Source of the DNA: Streptomyces sp. P3
GTDB lineage: Bacteria > Actinomycetota > Actinomycetes > Streptomycetales > Streptomycetaceae
DNA: 64,000 nucleotides
Assembly (NCBI RefSeq): GCF_003032475.1
Contig: NZ_CP028369.1
Span: forward strand, 4,774,001 to 4,838,000
Reading direction: 5' to 3'
In this document: piece after piece, positions 25,637 to 33,475 of the stretch
Layout: each line of letters begins with the position of its first letter
Position numbering within the stretch: position 1 is the stretch's first letter
The notes under the pieces: model-generated
Databases searched by the model: none
Told to the model about the DNA's origin: nothing
The model's input: the letters and a program-made list of their open reading frames with translations, nothing else
Position numbers and translations under genes: made by a program

Positions 25637-25676
25637 ATGCAGGCGCAGCTGGGGAGCTGCGCCTGCATTGTTTTTC
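25637..25676 (+). terminator. Intrinsic terminator with U-run
   Basis: A perfect 14-bp stem (25637-25650 with 25655-25668; left arm ATGCAGGCGCAGCT), GGGG loop, then TTGTTTTT. Preceded by CAAAA, so it could work in both directions. Confidence 0.92.
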
Positions 25677-25790
25677 CCCGCCCGCGTCGCTCGTCCTCCC
25701 CTCTTCGAGGCCGCGAGGCCCGATCCCCGGCGACCCCGTTGCGTACCCTCACGAGGAGACCGACCCGCTACGCCGCCGTCCAGGAGCCAC

Positions 25791-26726
25791 GTGACCCCGC
25801 ACCCCCTGCTCGCCGAGCTCACCCGCCGGGCCGCGGCCCGGGCGCACGCGGCCGTCGAAACCTGCCCCTGCGGGGCGGCCACCCTCGCCGACCGCCCCGA
25901 CGCCGTCGTCGTCCGGCACGCCGATACCGTCGCCAAGGCGCACGGGCCCGACACCGACCCGGCCGCTCTGGCGCCCCGCCTCGCGGCGGCCGCCGCCCTC
26001 CCCGACATCCTCCTGCCGCCGCTCACCCCCGCCCCGACGCTGCTGCACGGACGCCTGGTCACGTTCTGGCCGTACGGCGCCCCCGTGGACCCGGACGATC
26101 CCGACGCGGCGCCCTGGGAGGCGGCCGGAGCACTGCTCGCCGAACTGCACCGCACCCCGGTCCCGGCCGGCCTGCCCGCGATGCGCGGTCCCGCGAAGGC
26201 CGCCCGGGCCGTGGCGCTGTTGGGCGCCGCCGGAGCGCATCCCGCCCTCGCCCCCGTCCTCGGCGCCTGGCGCACGCTCCCGGCCTGGGCCCGGGCCGAA
26301 GCCCCCGTGCCCGGCGTCGGCGCCCTCTGCCACGGCGACCTCCACCTCGGCCAGCTCGTCCGCCGTCCCGCCCCGGACGGCCCGTGGCGGCTGATCGACG
26401 TCGACGACCTCGGCGTCGGCGACCCGGCCTGGGATCTCGCCCGTCCCGCCGCCTGGTTCGCCTGCGGACTGCTCCCGCCCGACGAGTGGAACCGCTTCCT
26501 CACGGCCTACCGATCCGCGGCCGGTCCCGCCGTGCCGGCTGCCGGCGATCCCTGGCCCCGGCTCGACGTCCCGGCGCGCGCACTCACCGTGCAGAGCGCG
26601 GCACGGGCCGTCACCAAGGCGGCTGTGGCCGGCCGTCCGCTCGACGAGGTCGAGCAGTGCCTGGTCGACGCCTGCGCGCGCATGGGTTCCCTCCCCGCGC
26701 AGGTGGCGGCGGACTTCGCGAAGTAG
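25791..26726 (+). CDS. Aminoglycoside phosphotransferase-like kinase
   Basis: 311 residues. The APH/choline kinase-like catalytic loop is LCHGDLHLGQLV (catalytic Asp) and the metal-binding motif is LIDVDDLGVGDPAWDLARPAAW. The N-lobe is reduced: VVVRHADTVAKAH probably holds the nucleotide Lys. GTG at 25791 follows CAGGAG. Members phosphorylate small molecules (antibiotics, sugars, amino alcohols); the substrate cannot be named and resistance is not implied by the context. The zinc-ribbon gene follows 80 bp downstream. Confidence 0.85.
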   Translation: MTPHPLLAELTRRAAARAHAAVETCPCGAATLADRPDAVVVRHADTVAKAHGPDTDPAALAPRLAAAAALPDILLPPLTPAPTLLHGRLVTFWPYGAPVDPDDPDAAPWEAAGALLAELHRTPVPAGLPAMRGPAKAARAVALLGAAGAHPALAPVLGAWRTLPAWARAEAPVPGVGALCHGDLHLGQLVRRPAPDGPWRLIDVDDLGVGDPAWDLARPAAWFACGLLPPDEWNRFLTAYRSAAGPAVPAAGDPWPRLDVPARALTVQSAARAVTKAAVAGRPLDEVEQCLVDACARMGSLPAQVAADFAK

Positions 26727-26806
26727 GGTGCAACCGACCGCAGCCGGACAGTGTCTGTCCTGGCGGTAGGCGAAACAGCACCGACCGGCGAGGAGTTGAG
26801 CCGAAC

Positions 26807-27100
26807 ATGCAGTGCCCGAAGTGTCACGCTCAGATGCACACGTACAACCGCAACGGCGTCCAGATCGAACAGTGCAGCAACTGCCGCGGGATCTTCCTCG
26901 ACTACGGCGAGCTGGAGGCGCTGACCCGGGTGGAGTCCCAGTGGTCCCAGCCCGCGCCGCCGCCCCCGGGGGCCCCGCAGGCGTACCCCGCGGCGCCGGC
27001 CGCTCCCGCCTGGGGAGCCCCGCACGGCGGCGGTCACGGCGGTCACTACGGCGGCCACCACCGCCACAAGAGCTTCGGCCACATGCTGTTCTCCAGCTGA
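26807..27100 (+). CDS. TFIIB-type zinc-ribbon protein with His/Gly-rich tail
   Basis: 97 residues. CPKC near residue 3 and CSNC near residue 24 form a four-cysteine zinc ribbon (MQCPKCHAQM, IEQCSNCRGIFLDYGELEAL), matching the zf-TFIIB family of small bacterial proteins. A Pro/Ala linker leads to a tail rich in His and Gly (GGGHGGHYGGHHRHKSFGHM) that could bind metal. Function unknown. ATG at 26807 with GAGGAG upstream. Confidence 0.88.
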   Translation: MQCPKCHAQMHTYNRNGVQIEQCSNCRGIFLDYGELEALTRVESQWSQPAPPPPGAPQAYPAAPAAPAWGAPHGGGHGGHYGGHHRHKSFGHMLFSS

Positions 27101-27112
27101 ACCGGCGCACGC

Positions 27113-27148
27113 GAGAGCCCCCGACCGCGAAGGCGGCCGGGGGCTCTC
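27113..27148. terminator. Bidirectional hairpin between the zinc-ribbon gene and the tRNA cluster
   Basis: GAGAGCCCCCG (27113-27123) pairs perfectly with CGGGGGCTCTC (27138-27148). It sits 12 bp after the zinc-ribbon stop and just past the 3' end of the convergent tRNA cluster. Confidence 0.85.
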
Positions 27149-27154
27149 GGCGTG

Positions 27155-27226
27155 TGGACGATACTGGGATTGAACCAGTGACCTCTTCCGTGTCAGGGAA
27201 GCGCTCTCCCGCTGAGCTAATCGTCC
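27155..27226 (-). tRNA. tRNA-Val (GAC), copy 1
   Basis: A 72-nt cloverleaf: acceptor GGACGAT/ATCGTCC, D-arm GCTC/GAGC, anticodon stem CTTCC/GGAAG with loop CTGACAC (anticodon GAC), T-arm ACTGG/CCAGT, discriminator A. No CCA is encoded. Reads GUC/GUU valine codons. Confidence 0.97.
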
Positions 27227-27259
27227 TCGGGACCACGATCCGCGGACCGTGACACTGCG

Positions 27260-27331
27260 TGCGCGATACTGGGATTGAACCAGTGACCTCTTCCGTGTCA
27301 GGGAAGCGCTCTCCCGCTGAGCTAATCGCGC
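27260..27331 (-). tRNA. tRNA-Val (GAC), copy 2 with a different acceptor stem
   Basis: Same body and anticodon as the neighbouring copies, but with acceptor stem GCGCGAT/ATCGCGC. 72 nt, discriminator A. Confidence 0.97.
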
Positions 27332-27357
27332 GGGTAAGGATCTTCGAGCAGATCCAG

Positions 27358-27429
27358 TGGACGATACTGGGATTGAACCAGTGACCTCTTCCGTGTCAGG
27401 GAAGCGCTCTCCCGCTGAGCTAATCGTCC
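27358..27429 (-). tRNA. tRNA-Val (GAC), copy 3
   Basis: Identical to copy 1, including acceptor GGACGAT/ATCGTCC. The three Val genes are spaced 28-34 bp apart and probably come from one precursor transcript. Confidence 0.97.
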
Positions 27430-27430
27430 T

Positions 27431-27504
27431 TGGAGGTGGAGACGGGATTTGAACCCGTGTAGACGGCTTTGCAGGCCGTTGCCTCGCCTCTCGGCCACTC
27501 CACC
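27431..27504 (-). tRNA. tRNA-Cys (GCA)
   Basis: 74 nt with encoded CCA: acceptor GGTGGAG/CTCCACC, discriminator T, anticodon loop CTGCAAA (GCA), T-loop TTCAAAT. It lies 1 bp upstream of Val copy 3 in the same orientation. Confidence 0.97.
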
Positions 27505-27542
27505 AGGAGTGTAGGGGGCCGGGAAGACCCCTTCTTCCTTCG

Positions 27543-27615
27543 AGCGGACGACGAGGCTCGAACTCGCGACCTCAACCTTGGCAAGGTTGCGCTCTACCAA
27601 CTGAGCTACGTCCGC
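27543..27615 (-). tRNA. tRNA-Gly (GCC)
   Basis: 73 nt: acceptor GCGGACG/CGTCCGC, D-arm GCTC/GAGC, anticodon loop TTGCCAA (GCC), discriminator T. First gene of the minus-strand order Gly-Cys-Val-Val-Val. Confidence 0.97.
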
Positions 27616-27808
27616 TTGTCGTTTCGTTCCGCTCTCGCGGCCCGGCGACGAGTTGAACTCTAGCGGATTCCCGGGCCAGTACAAAAACGCGTTTGTGCAG
27701 CGTGCTGCGCTGCGCTCGCGCGCGCACCAGGTCGGCGTCCCACCGGAGGCCGTGACCTGCGGAACACGCGAGGGCGCTGCCCGAAGCGCCCGCCCTACAC
27801 TCGACCCT

Positions 27809-28879
27809 GTGCTCGACCTCCCTCCTCTCGCCCGTTTCGGCGGCCGCCTCGCCACCGGCCTCCTCGATGTGACCAGCGATCCCGCCGCGCTCGAGGGCAC
27901 CGGGTTCTGGGCCGTCTGCGCGGACTTCGAGGGCCGGCTGGTCTGCGCCCGCTTCGCCGAGGTGCGCGAGGAGCCGGTGCCCGCCCCCGTGCCGGGGGCC
28001 TGGCGGGGGCCCGCGGCCGGTGACTGGACGTCCTCCCTCGACCGCGCCGCGTACACGGCGGGCGTGCGCCGGATCCGCGAGCACATCGCGGCCGGCGAGG
28101 TGTACCAGGCCAACCTGTGCCGTGTGCTGACCGCGCCCGTGGCGTCCGGCGCCGACGTGGACGCGTTGACCGCCCTGCTGGCCCGGGGCAACCCCGCACC
28201 GTACGCAGGAACGATTCGCCTGCCCGCGCACGGCGTGGAGGCGGCCACCGCGTCACCCGAGCTCTTCCTTCGTCGCACCGGCCGGATCGTCGAGTCCGGA
28301 CCCATCAAGGGCACCGGCCGCACCGAGGCGGACCTCCTCACCAAGGACTACGCCGAGAACGTGATGATCGTGGACCTCGTCCGCAACGATCTGGGACGGG
28401 TCTGCGCCACCGGCACCGTGACGGTGCCCGACCTGTGCGCAGTCGAGAAGCATCCCGGTCTGGTCCATCTGGTCTCCACGGTCCGCGGCGAGCTGCGCGC
28501 GGACTCCGGCTGGCCCGAGCTGCTGGACGGCGCCTTCCCGCCGGGCTCGGTCACCGGCGCCCCCAAGGCCAGCGCGCTAGGGATCATCGACGCGCTGGAG
28601 ACGGCGCCGCGCGGCCCGTACTGCGGGGGCATCGGCTGGGTCGACGCCGACCGGGGCACGGGCGAGCTGGCCGTCGGCATCCGCACCTTCTGGATCGACC
28701 GGGCCGCCGACGGCGCGGCCGTGCTGCGCTTCGGCACCGGCGCGGGCATCACCTGGGGCTCCGACCCGGAAGCCGAGTGGGAGGAGACCGAGCTGAAGGC
28801 ATCCCGGCTCCTCGCGGTAGCGTCGGGTGCGTACGAGGTCACGGGAGCGTGCGAGGCCGAGGGAGAGGGACTGACGTGA
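27809..28879 (+). CDS. pabB: Aminodeoxychorismate synthase component I-like (chorismate-binding enzyme)
   Basis: 356 residues. The chorismate-binding fold is shown by YTAGVRRIREHIAAGEVYQANLCR, ASPELFLRRTGRIVESGPIKGTGRT, ENVMIVDLVRNDLGRVC and GSVTGAPKASALGIIDALE, with conserved Glu and Lys of the active site. It adds an amino group to chorismate for 4-aminobenzoate (folate) with a glutaminase partner not seen here. GTG at 27809. The stop overlaps the start of the aminotransferase-fold lyase gene by 3 bases, and that partnership favours PabB over anthranilate or isochorismate synthase. Confidence 0.9.
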   Translation: MLDLPPLARFGGRLATGLLDVTSDPAALEGTGFWAVCADFEGRLVCARFAEVREEPVPAPVPGAWRGPAAGDWTSSLDRAAYTAGVRRIREHIAAGEVYQANLCRVLTAPVASGADVDALTALLARGNPAPYAGTIRLPAHGVEAATASPELFLRRTGRIVESGPIKGTGRTEADLLTKDYAENVMIVDLVRNDLGRVCATGTVTVPDLCAVEKHPGLVHLVSTVRGELRADSGWPELLDGAFPPGSVTGAPKASALGIIDALETAPRGPYCGGIGWVDADRGTGELAVGIRTFWIDRAADGAAVLRFGTGAGITWGSDPEAEWEETELKASRLLAVASGAYEVTGACEAEGEGLT

Positions 28880-29697
28880 AGATCTGGCTCGACGGCGGGC
28901 TGCAGGACGGCGAGAGCGCCCGTGTCTCCGTCTTCGACCACGGACTGACCGTGGGCGACGGCGTCTTCGAGACGGTGAAGGCGATGCACGGGGAGACCTT
29001 CGCGCTCACCCGGCACCTCGACCGGCTGACCCGCTCCGCACGCGGCCTGGGCCTGCCCGACCCGGACCAGGACGAGATCCGCCGCGCCTGTGCCGCCGTC
29101 CTCGGGGCCGACCCGATGCCGCTCGGCAGGCTGCGCATCACCTACACCGGCGGCCACGGCCCCCTGGGCTCCGACCGCGGCGACCGGGGCCCCACCCTCG
29201 TCGTCGCGCTCGGCGGGACGGCCCGGCGCGCCGACTCCACGGCCGTCGTCACCGTCCCGTGGACCCGTAACGAACGCGGCGCGCTCACCGGCCTCAAGAC
29301 GACCTCGTACGCCGAGAACGTCGTCGCGCTGGCCCGTGCCCACGAGCAGGGTGCCACCGAGGCCCTGTTCGGCAACACGGCCGGGCGGCTCTGCGAAGGC
29401 ACCGGCTCCAATGTGTTCGTCGTCCTCGACGGCGAGATCCACACCCCGCCGGTGGCCTCCGGCTGCCTCGCGGGGATCACGCGCGAGCTGACCGTCGAGT
29501 GGACCGGTGCCAAGGAGACCGACCTGCCGCTGGACGTGCTGGAGCGGGCCGACGAGGTCTTCCTCACCTCCACGCTGCGCGACGTCCAGGCCGTCCACCG
29601 GGTCGACGACCGCGAACTGCCGGGCGCGCCCGGGCCGGTGACCGCCAAGGCCATGCGGATCTTCGCCGAGCGCGCGGCGGACGACCTCGATCCGTGA
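28876..29697 (+). CDS. pabC: Aminodeoxychorismate lyase-like class IV aminotransferase-fold enzyme
   Basis: 273 residues, PLP-dependent fold type IV. VSVFDHGLTVGDGVFETVKAMHG is the characteristic N-terminal segment. The PLP lysine lies in GLKTTSYAENVVALA, and the phosphate-binding region in ATEALFGNTAGRLCEGTGSNVFVV. Pyruvate elimination from aminodeoxychorismate gives 4-aminobenzoate for folate. GTG at 28876 in a GTGA overlap with pabB, so the two are translationally coupled. A branched-chain or D-amino acid aminotransferase is the alternative, but less likely in this context. Confidence 0.9.
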   Translation: MKIWLDGGLQDGESARVSVFDHGLTVGDGVFETVKAMHGETFALTRHLDRLTRSARGLGLPDPDQDEIRRACAAVLGADPMPLGRLRITYTGGHGPLGSDRGDRGPTLVVALGGTARRADSTAVVTVPWTRNERGALTGLKTTSYAENVVALARAHEQGATEALFGNTAGRLCEGTGSNVFVVLDGEIHTPPVASGCLAGITRELTVEWTGAKETDLPLDVLERADEVFLTSTLRDVQAVHRVDDRELPGAPGPVTAKAMRIFAERAADDLDP

Positions 29698-29784
29698 GGG
29701 TCCGGGCCGGACGTTCGGGGCCCGCGCCCGACAGCGGCGGAAATCGAGCTGACGACGCGCTCCGTGTTGGGTAGAAAGCCCCTG

Positions 29785-30609
29785 ATGACCACGACCCTGC
29801 GGCCGACCGAGCCGCTCCAGCGCGCTGCCGACGGGGCGCTGTCGCGCCACTACCAGGTGTGCGTGAACAGCCGTCCCGTCGGAGCGGTCCATCTCTCGAC
29901 GTCCCTTTCCTTCGGACCCCGCGTCGCAGTGATCGCCGGTCTGCGCATCGAGGAGCCGGACCGCGGGCGCGGCCGGGGCACGGTGGCCGCGCTGGCCGCC
30001 GAGGAGGTGGCCCGCGGCTGGGGCTGCAGACGAATCGACGTCCGGGTGCCGGCGGCCGCGTCGGCCGCGCTGCGGCTCGCGACCGCGCTCGGCTATGTCC
30101 ACCGCAACCGCGGCATGGAGAAACCGCTCGGCCCCACGCCCGCCCGGCTGCCCGAGGGCAGCCGGGGCCGGCCGATGACGGACGACGAGTACGAGGCCTG
30201 GCAGCGGCACGCCGTGGCGGACTACGCGCAGGACTGGCTGGAGCGCGGGGTGCCGGAGGACGAGGCCTGGGCCAAGGCACGGCGCGACCACGAACAGGAG
30301 CTGCCCCAGGGCCGCGCGACGCCGGACATGCGGTTCAGCGTGCTGGAGCACGAAGGCGTCCCGGTGGGCAGGCTCTGGCTGGCGATCGTCGGTGACAAGG
30401 CATTCGTCTTCGACGTCGAGGCCGACCAGCCCTTCCGCGGGCGGGGCCACGGCCGTTCCCTGATGCTGCTGGCCGAGACGCAGGCGGTCGAAGCCGGCAG
30501 GCAAGTCCTCGGCCTCAACGTCTTCGCCGGCAACACCCCGGCGGAACGGCTGTACGAGTCGCTGGGATACGCGCCGGTGGCCTACTCGATGTACAAGGCC
30601 CTGATCTGA
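29785..30609 (+). CDS. Tandem-GNAT acetyltransferase
   Basis: 274 residues with two GNAT-like halves. The first (about 20-115) has IAGLRIEEPDRGRGRGTVAALAAEEV. The second (about 160-270) has FVFDVEADQPFRGRGHGRSLMLLAE and GLNVFAGNTPAERLYESLGY. Only the second shows the full acetyl-CoA loop and the Asn-Tyr finish, so the first may be structural. Start ATG 29785; an upstream GTG adds seven residues. Convergent with the DsbA-like gene. Substrate unknown. Confidence 0.87.
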   Translation: MTTTLRPTEPLQRAADGALSRHYQVCVNSRPVGAVHLSTSLSFGPRVAVIAGLRIEEPDRGRGRGTVAALAAEEVARGWGCRRIDVRVPAAASAALRLATALGYVHRNRGMEKPLGPTPARLPEGSRGRPMTDDEYEAWQRHAVADYAQDWLERGVPEDEAWAKARRDHEQELPQGRATPDMRFSVLEHEGVPVGRLWLAIVGDKAFVFDVEADQPFRGRGHGRSLMLLAETQAVEAGRQVLGLNVFAGNTPAERLYESLGYAPVAYSMYKALI

Positions 30610-30683
30610 ACCGGGCACCGGCAGGGACCCACCGGCCGGCGGAGTTGCCGGTCGGCGGGCCTACCGGCTGACGGGGCCCGGTC

Positions 30684-31247
30684 TCACGCCTGCTCGGCCA
30701 GCAACCGGTCGGCGATCTCCTCGATGCGTCCGCGCAGCCCGTCCTGGCTCCGGCCGCCGTCGAGACGCTCGCCGCCGATGACGTAGGTCGGGGTTCCGGT
30801 GACGCCGATCGCCTTGCCCTCGGCCTGGTCGGCGTCCACGATCAGCATGTGCCGGCCGTCGATCAGAGCGGTGTCGAACTCCTCCGAGTCCAGACCGAGT
30901 TCAGCCGCGATCTCGACCAGGAGGGGTTCGCCCCTACGGTTCAGCTCCTCGACCCGGGCCAGCACGGCCTCGACGTACGGCCAGCCCCGGCCCTGCTCCA
31001 GAGCCTCCTCGGCGGCCTGCGCGGCGGCGAAGGCGTGCCGGTGCTTCTCCAGCGGGAAGTGCCGCAACCGCAGTTCCAGGCGATCGCCGTAGCGCTCGCG
31101 CAGGGCGTGCAGGTCGCCGAGCGCGCCACGGCAGTCGGGGCACTGCAGCTCGCACCAGACGTCGAGGACGACGGGCGGCCGGGCGTCGGCCGGGGAGGAG
31201 GCGGCCGGGGAGGCCGGGGAGGAGTGTGCCGGGGACGAGTCGCTCAT
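30684..31247 (-). CDS. DsbA/FrnE-family thioredoxin-fold oxidoreductase
   Basis: 187 residues. The redox motif is CPDC (Cys36-Cys39) in VVLDVWCELQCPDCRGAL, with an extra Cys32. The inserted helical domain follows (HAFAAAQAAEEALEQGRGWPYVEAVL, LGLDSEEFDTALIDG), and the cis-Pro loop is VTGTPTYVIGGERL. The N-terminal 24 residues are Ser/Ala/Pro-rich without a clear signal peptide, so a cytoplasmic thiol-disulphide or isomerase-type role is more likely than periplasmic-style folding. ATG at 31245-31247. Confidence 0.9.
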   Translation of the reverse strand: MSDSSPAHSSPASPAASSPADARPPVVLDVWCELQCPDCRGALGDLHALRERYGDRLELRLRHFPLEKHRHAFAAAQAAEEALEQGRGWPYVEAVLARVEELNRRGEPLLVEIAAELGLDSEEFDTALIDGRHMLIVDADQAEGKAIGVTGTPTYVIGGERLDGGRSQDGLRGRIEEIADRLLAEQA

Positions 31248-31301
31248 GCGGCCAGTCTTCCAGCCCCCGCCCGACCGCCCCAATCCGGAGGGCCTGCGGC
31301 T

Positions 31302-31373
31302 CGCCGCCACCACACCACCACAGCCCGCCGCCACCACACCACCACAGCCCGCCGCCACCACACCACCACAGTC
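31302..31373. repeat. Three tandem copies of a 24-bp unit
   Basis: Copies begin at 31302, 31326 and 31350 (unit starts CGCCGCCACCACACC). The third differs by one base near its end. They lie 55 bp upstream of the DsbA-like start on the minus strand, in the divergent spacer, and contain overlapping CCACCACACCACC blocks. Confidence 0.92.
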
Positions 31374-31605
31374 CGCGCCACGACGCCGCCCGGAGACCGG
31401 TGCCGGGGTACCCGGAGCGGCAGCCGGGGGCAGGCGCATACGGCACCTGCGGAGGAGCCGACCCGGAGATGTCCCTGATGTCCGGCTGCGGCATGGCCCG
31501 GGAGCGGTGGCCAGGTGCAGGATGGAGGAGGACGAGGCGCAGGCCTGCCGGTCGTGCCGCCGAGTCCACCCCGACCGTGCCCGCACGTTCTGCCTGGAGG
31601 ACCGG

Positions 31606-32052
31606 ATGATTGCCGAGACCGTCTGTTCCGCCGTCGCCGCGGCCGGCCTCGGCATCGCGGTGGTCACCGCCTACCGCAAGCGCTACCTCGCGGCGGCCCG
31701 TATCGCCGCCTACGCCCTCGTGCCCCTCGGCCTGGTGATGACCGGCATCGTCGACTGGATCGCCGACACCGCCTTCAGTCCCACGGCCTGGGCCGGCTTC
31801 GCCGTGCTCGGCGGGGCCTGGGCCCTCTTCGCCACGACACGCGCCGTCGAACGCCGCCGGGGCGGCACCCGCAAGGAGCGCAGAGCCGCGGCCCGCGCCA
31901 CGCACTCCGAGGCGGTGGCGCCCGCGGCCTCGGCGCCGTCCCTCGGGCAGTCCGCCCGGCCGGCCTCCCGTCCGGCGGCCACGCCGCGGGCGAACGGCGG
32001 TGCGGACGACTTCAGCGACATCGAAGCCATCCTCAAGAAGCACGGCATCTGA
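31606..32052 (+). CDS. Two- to three-helix membrane protein with conserved acidic tail, function unknown
   Basis: 148 residues. Hydrophobic segments (IAETVCSAVAAAGLGIAVV, IAAYALVPLGLVMTGIVDWI, AWAGFAVLGGAWALFATT) are followed by a basic, Ala/Pro-rich cytoplasmic tail ending DDFSDIEAILKKHGI. I recall similar streptomycete proteins with this ending, sometimes loosely named cellulose synthase; nothing here supports that activity. ATG at 31606 has GGAGG 5 bases upstream. Confidence 0.82.
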   Translation: MIAETVCSAVAAAGLGIAVVTAYRKRYLAAARIAAYALVPLGLVMTGIVDWIADTAFSPTAWAGFAVLGGAWALFATTRAVERRRGGTRKERRAAARATHSEAVAPAASAPSLGQSARPASRPAATPRANGGADDFSDIEAILKKHGI

Positions 32053-32309
32053 ACCCGGCCGGCGCCCCGCGGCTCGCCGCCCGGCAGGTCTTGTGCCGCC
32101 CGGCACTCTCATGAAGTCCGGCAGGTGAGGGCCGGTCCGGCCGGTCCGGTGGTCCAAAGGTGAAACGACACACTCGGGCCGCTCGTGCGCGGAAGTGATC
32201 ACAGCCTGGACACGGCCTGAAACCGACATCACGGAATCCAGCGAAGTCCCGCTCATTCCGTGCGTGTTGATCGCGCGGAAGATCCTTCCTGCGTCATCAT
32301 CGCGGCGAG

Positions 32310-32462
32310 ATGCTGGACACGACACAGAGCGACGCCGCGCCGCCGAAGGACGAGCCGCGCGGGTGCCTCTTCGCCCTTTCCCAGCCACCGCTGATGATCT
32401 TCCTTGCGGTGATCGGGTGTCTGCTGCTCATGGCCTCGCTGCACGATCTGCTGCTGCTCTGA
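32310..32462 (+). CDS. 50-residue single-helix membrane protein
   Basis: ATG 32310 to TGA 32462. A charged N-terminus (MLDTTQSDAAPPKDEPRG) is followed by PPLMIFLAVIGCLLLMASLH, a clear transmembrane helix with two cysteines, then LLLL. Codon third positions are mostly G/C but the leader is AT-richer. The ribosome-binding site is weak (GGCGAG directly before ATG), so initiation may be inefficient or leaderless. Function unknown. Confidence 0.6.
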   Translation: MLDTTQSDAAPPKDEPRGCLFALSQPPLMIFLAVIGCLLLMASLHDLLLL

Positions 32463-32547
32463 GCCGTACCCGCGGTCCCCGGCGCCACCCGCCGGGGCCG
32501 CGTCGGCATCAAGCATCCCGACGGAGCCCCTGCGCACGAGGGCGTGA

Positions 32548-33108
32548 TCAGCCCGCCGCCTCCTTGCGACGCGCCCGGTAGGCGGCCACGTGCAGCCGGT
32601 TGCCGCAGGTGCGGCTGTCGCAGTACCGGCGGGACCGGTTGCGGGAGAGGTCGACGAAGGCGCGCCGGCAGTCCGGTGCCTCGCAGCGCCGCAGTCGCTC
32701 CTGCTCACCGGCCACCACGAAGAACGCCAGTGCCATCCCGCAGTCGGCGGCCAGGTGGTCGGCGACCGAGGCGCCGGGGGCGAAGTAGTGGACGTGCCAG
32801 TCGTAGCCGTCGTGGTCGGTGAGGCGCGGGGTGGTGCCCGCGGCGGCGACCAGCTCGTTGATCAGATGGGCGGCCGTACGCGGGTCCCGCGCCGCGAAAA
32901 CCCCGGCGAACCGTCCACGGACCTTGCGCACGGCGGACAGATCGAACTCGGAGAGCCTGCCGATGTCGCTGATTTCGTGCTTTCGTACGAAAACTCCGAG
33001 GGCGGCGACATCCGGCAGTCCGTCCGGAGTCGTCTCGTCCTCCGGCGCGGAGTTCACCAGATCCACCACGGCGTCGAGTGCGCACCGGGTGTCGTGGGTG
33101 ATCAGCAC
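32548..33108 (-). CDS. CGNR zinc-finger (ABATE-domain) DNA-binding protein
   Basis: 186 residues. The C-terminal CGNR finger is complete: CEAPDCRRAFVDLSRNRSRRYC then the CGNR block itself (RTCGNRLHVAAYRARRK). The N-terminal region (CALDAVVDLVNSAPEDETTPDGL, VRGRFAGVFAA) fits the associated ABATE stress-sensing domain. Probably a small transcription regulator. GTG at 33106-33108 is preferred because GGGAG lies 6 bases upstream; longer in-frame options lack this. Confidence 0.88.
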   Translation of the reverse strand: MLITHDTRCALDAVVDLVNSAPEDETTPDGLPDVAALGVFVRKHEISDIGRLSEFDLSAVRKVRGRFAGVFAARDPRTAAHLINELVAAAGTTPRLTDHDGYDWHVHYFAPGASVADHLAADCGMALAFFVVAGEQERLRRCEAPDCRRAFVDLSRNRSRRYCDSRTCGNRLHVAAYRARRKEAAG

Positions 33109-33475
33109 GTTTCGCTCCCTGGCCTGACGGTCGGGCGGGCGCCCGCCGATGCTGGCCGATGGTAGCCGCACCGGGGCCCCGGGCAAGGGGCGGTTGTGAG
33201 CCGGACTCCCCGGGGGCGGCCCGCGCGGGGGTGGTACGGCCGGTTCCGGGGGCCCGGGGCCGTGGCCTCCGCCCGCGCCCGACAGGCCGGCGCAGGCCGT
33301 TCCCGCGAAGGTCCGCCAGGCCGCCTCCAGGATGCGCGCACATCGACGCACGCACGCCGACGCCGCTCCACGGGTGCCCGTGGAGCGGCGTCGGCGCATG
33401 CTCTGTGCGATGGTCTGGCCCGAGCCGTCTCCCCGAGTTGGACGGCGCCGGGCGGCTCGGTCTGAGCCCCTCGCC
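33109..33475. other. Spacer between the CGNR gene and ssgB
   Basis: Holds the CGNR gene promoter and the long hairpin at 33356-33397. Otherwise GC-rich sequence with no recognisable gene. Confidence 0.5.
33356..33397 (-). terminator. Perfect 20-bp inverted repeat with a 2-nt centre, downstream of ssgB
   Basis: Left arm 33356-33375 and right arm 33378-33397 are fully complementary around TG (core CCGCTCCACGGG/CCCGTGGAGCGG). It lies 79 bp past the ssgB stop. A terminator is the simplest reading; a cruciform-forming site is possible. Confidence 0.75.

Noticed and set aside
25791..26726. Antibiotic resistance call for the phosphotransferase
   Set aside because: The catalytic motifs define only the broad APH/choline-kinase fold. 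There is no resistance or biosynthetic context around it.
31302..31373. 24-bp repeats as a CRISPR or mobile-element end
   Set aside because: The units are directly abutting, so there are no spacers, and no transposase or cas gene is nearby.
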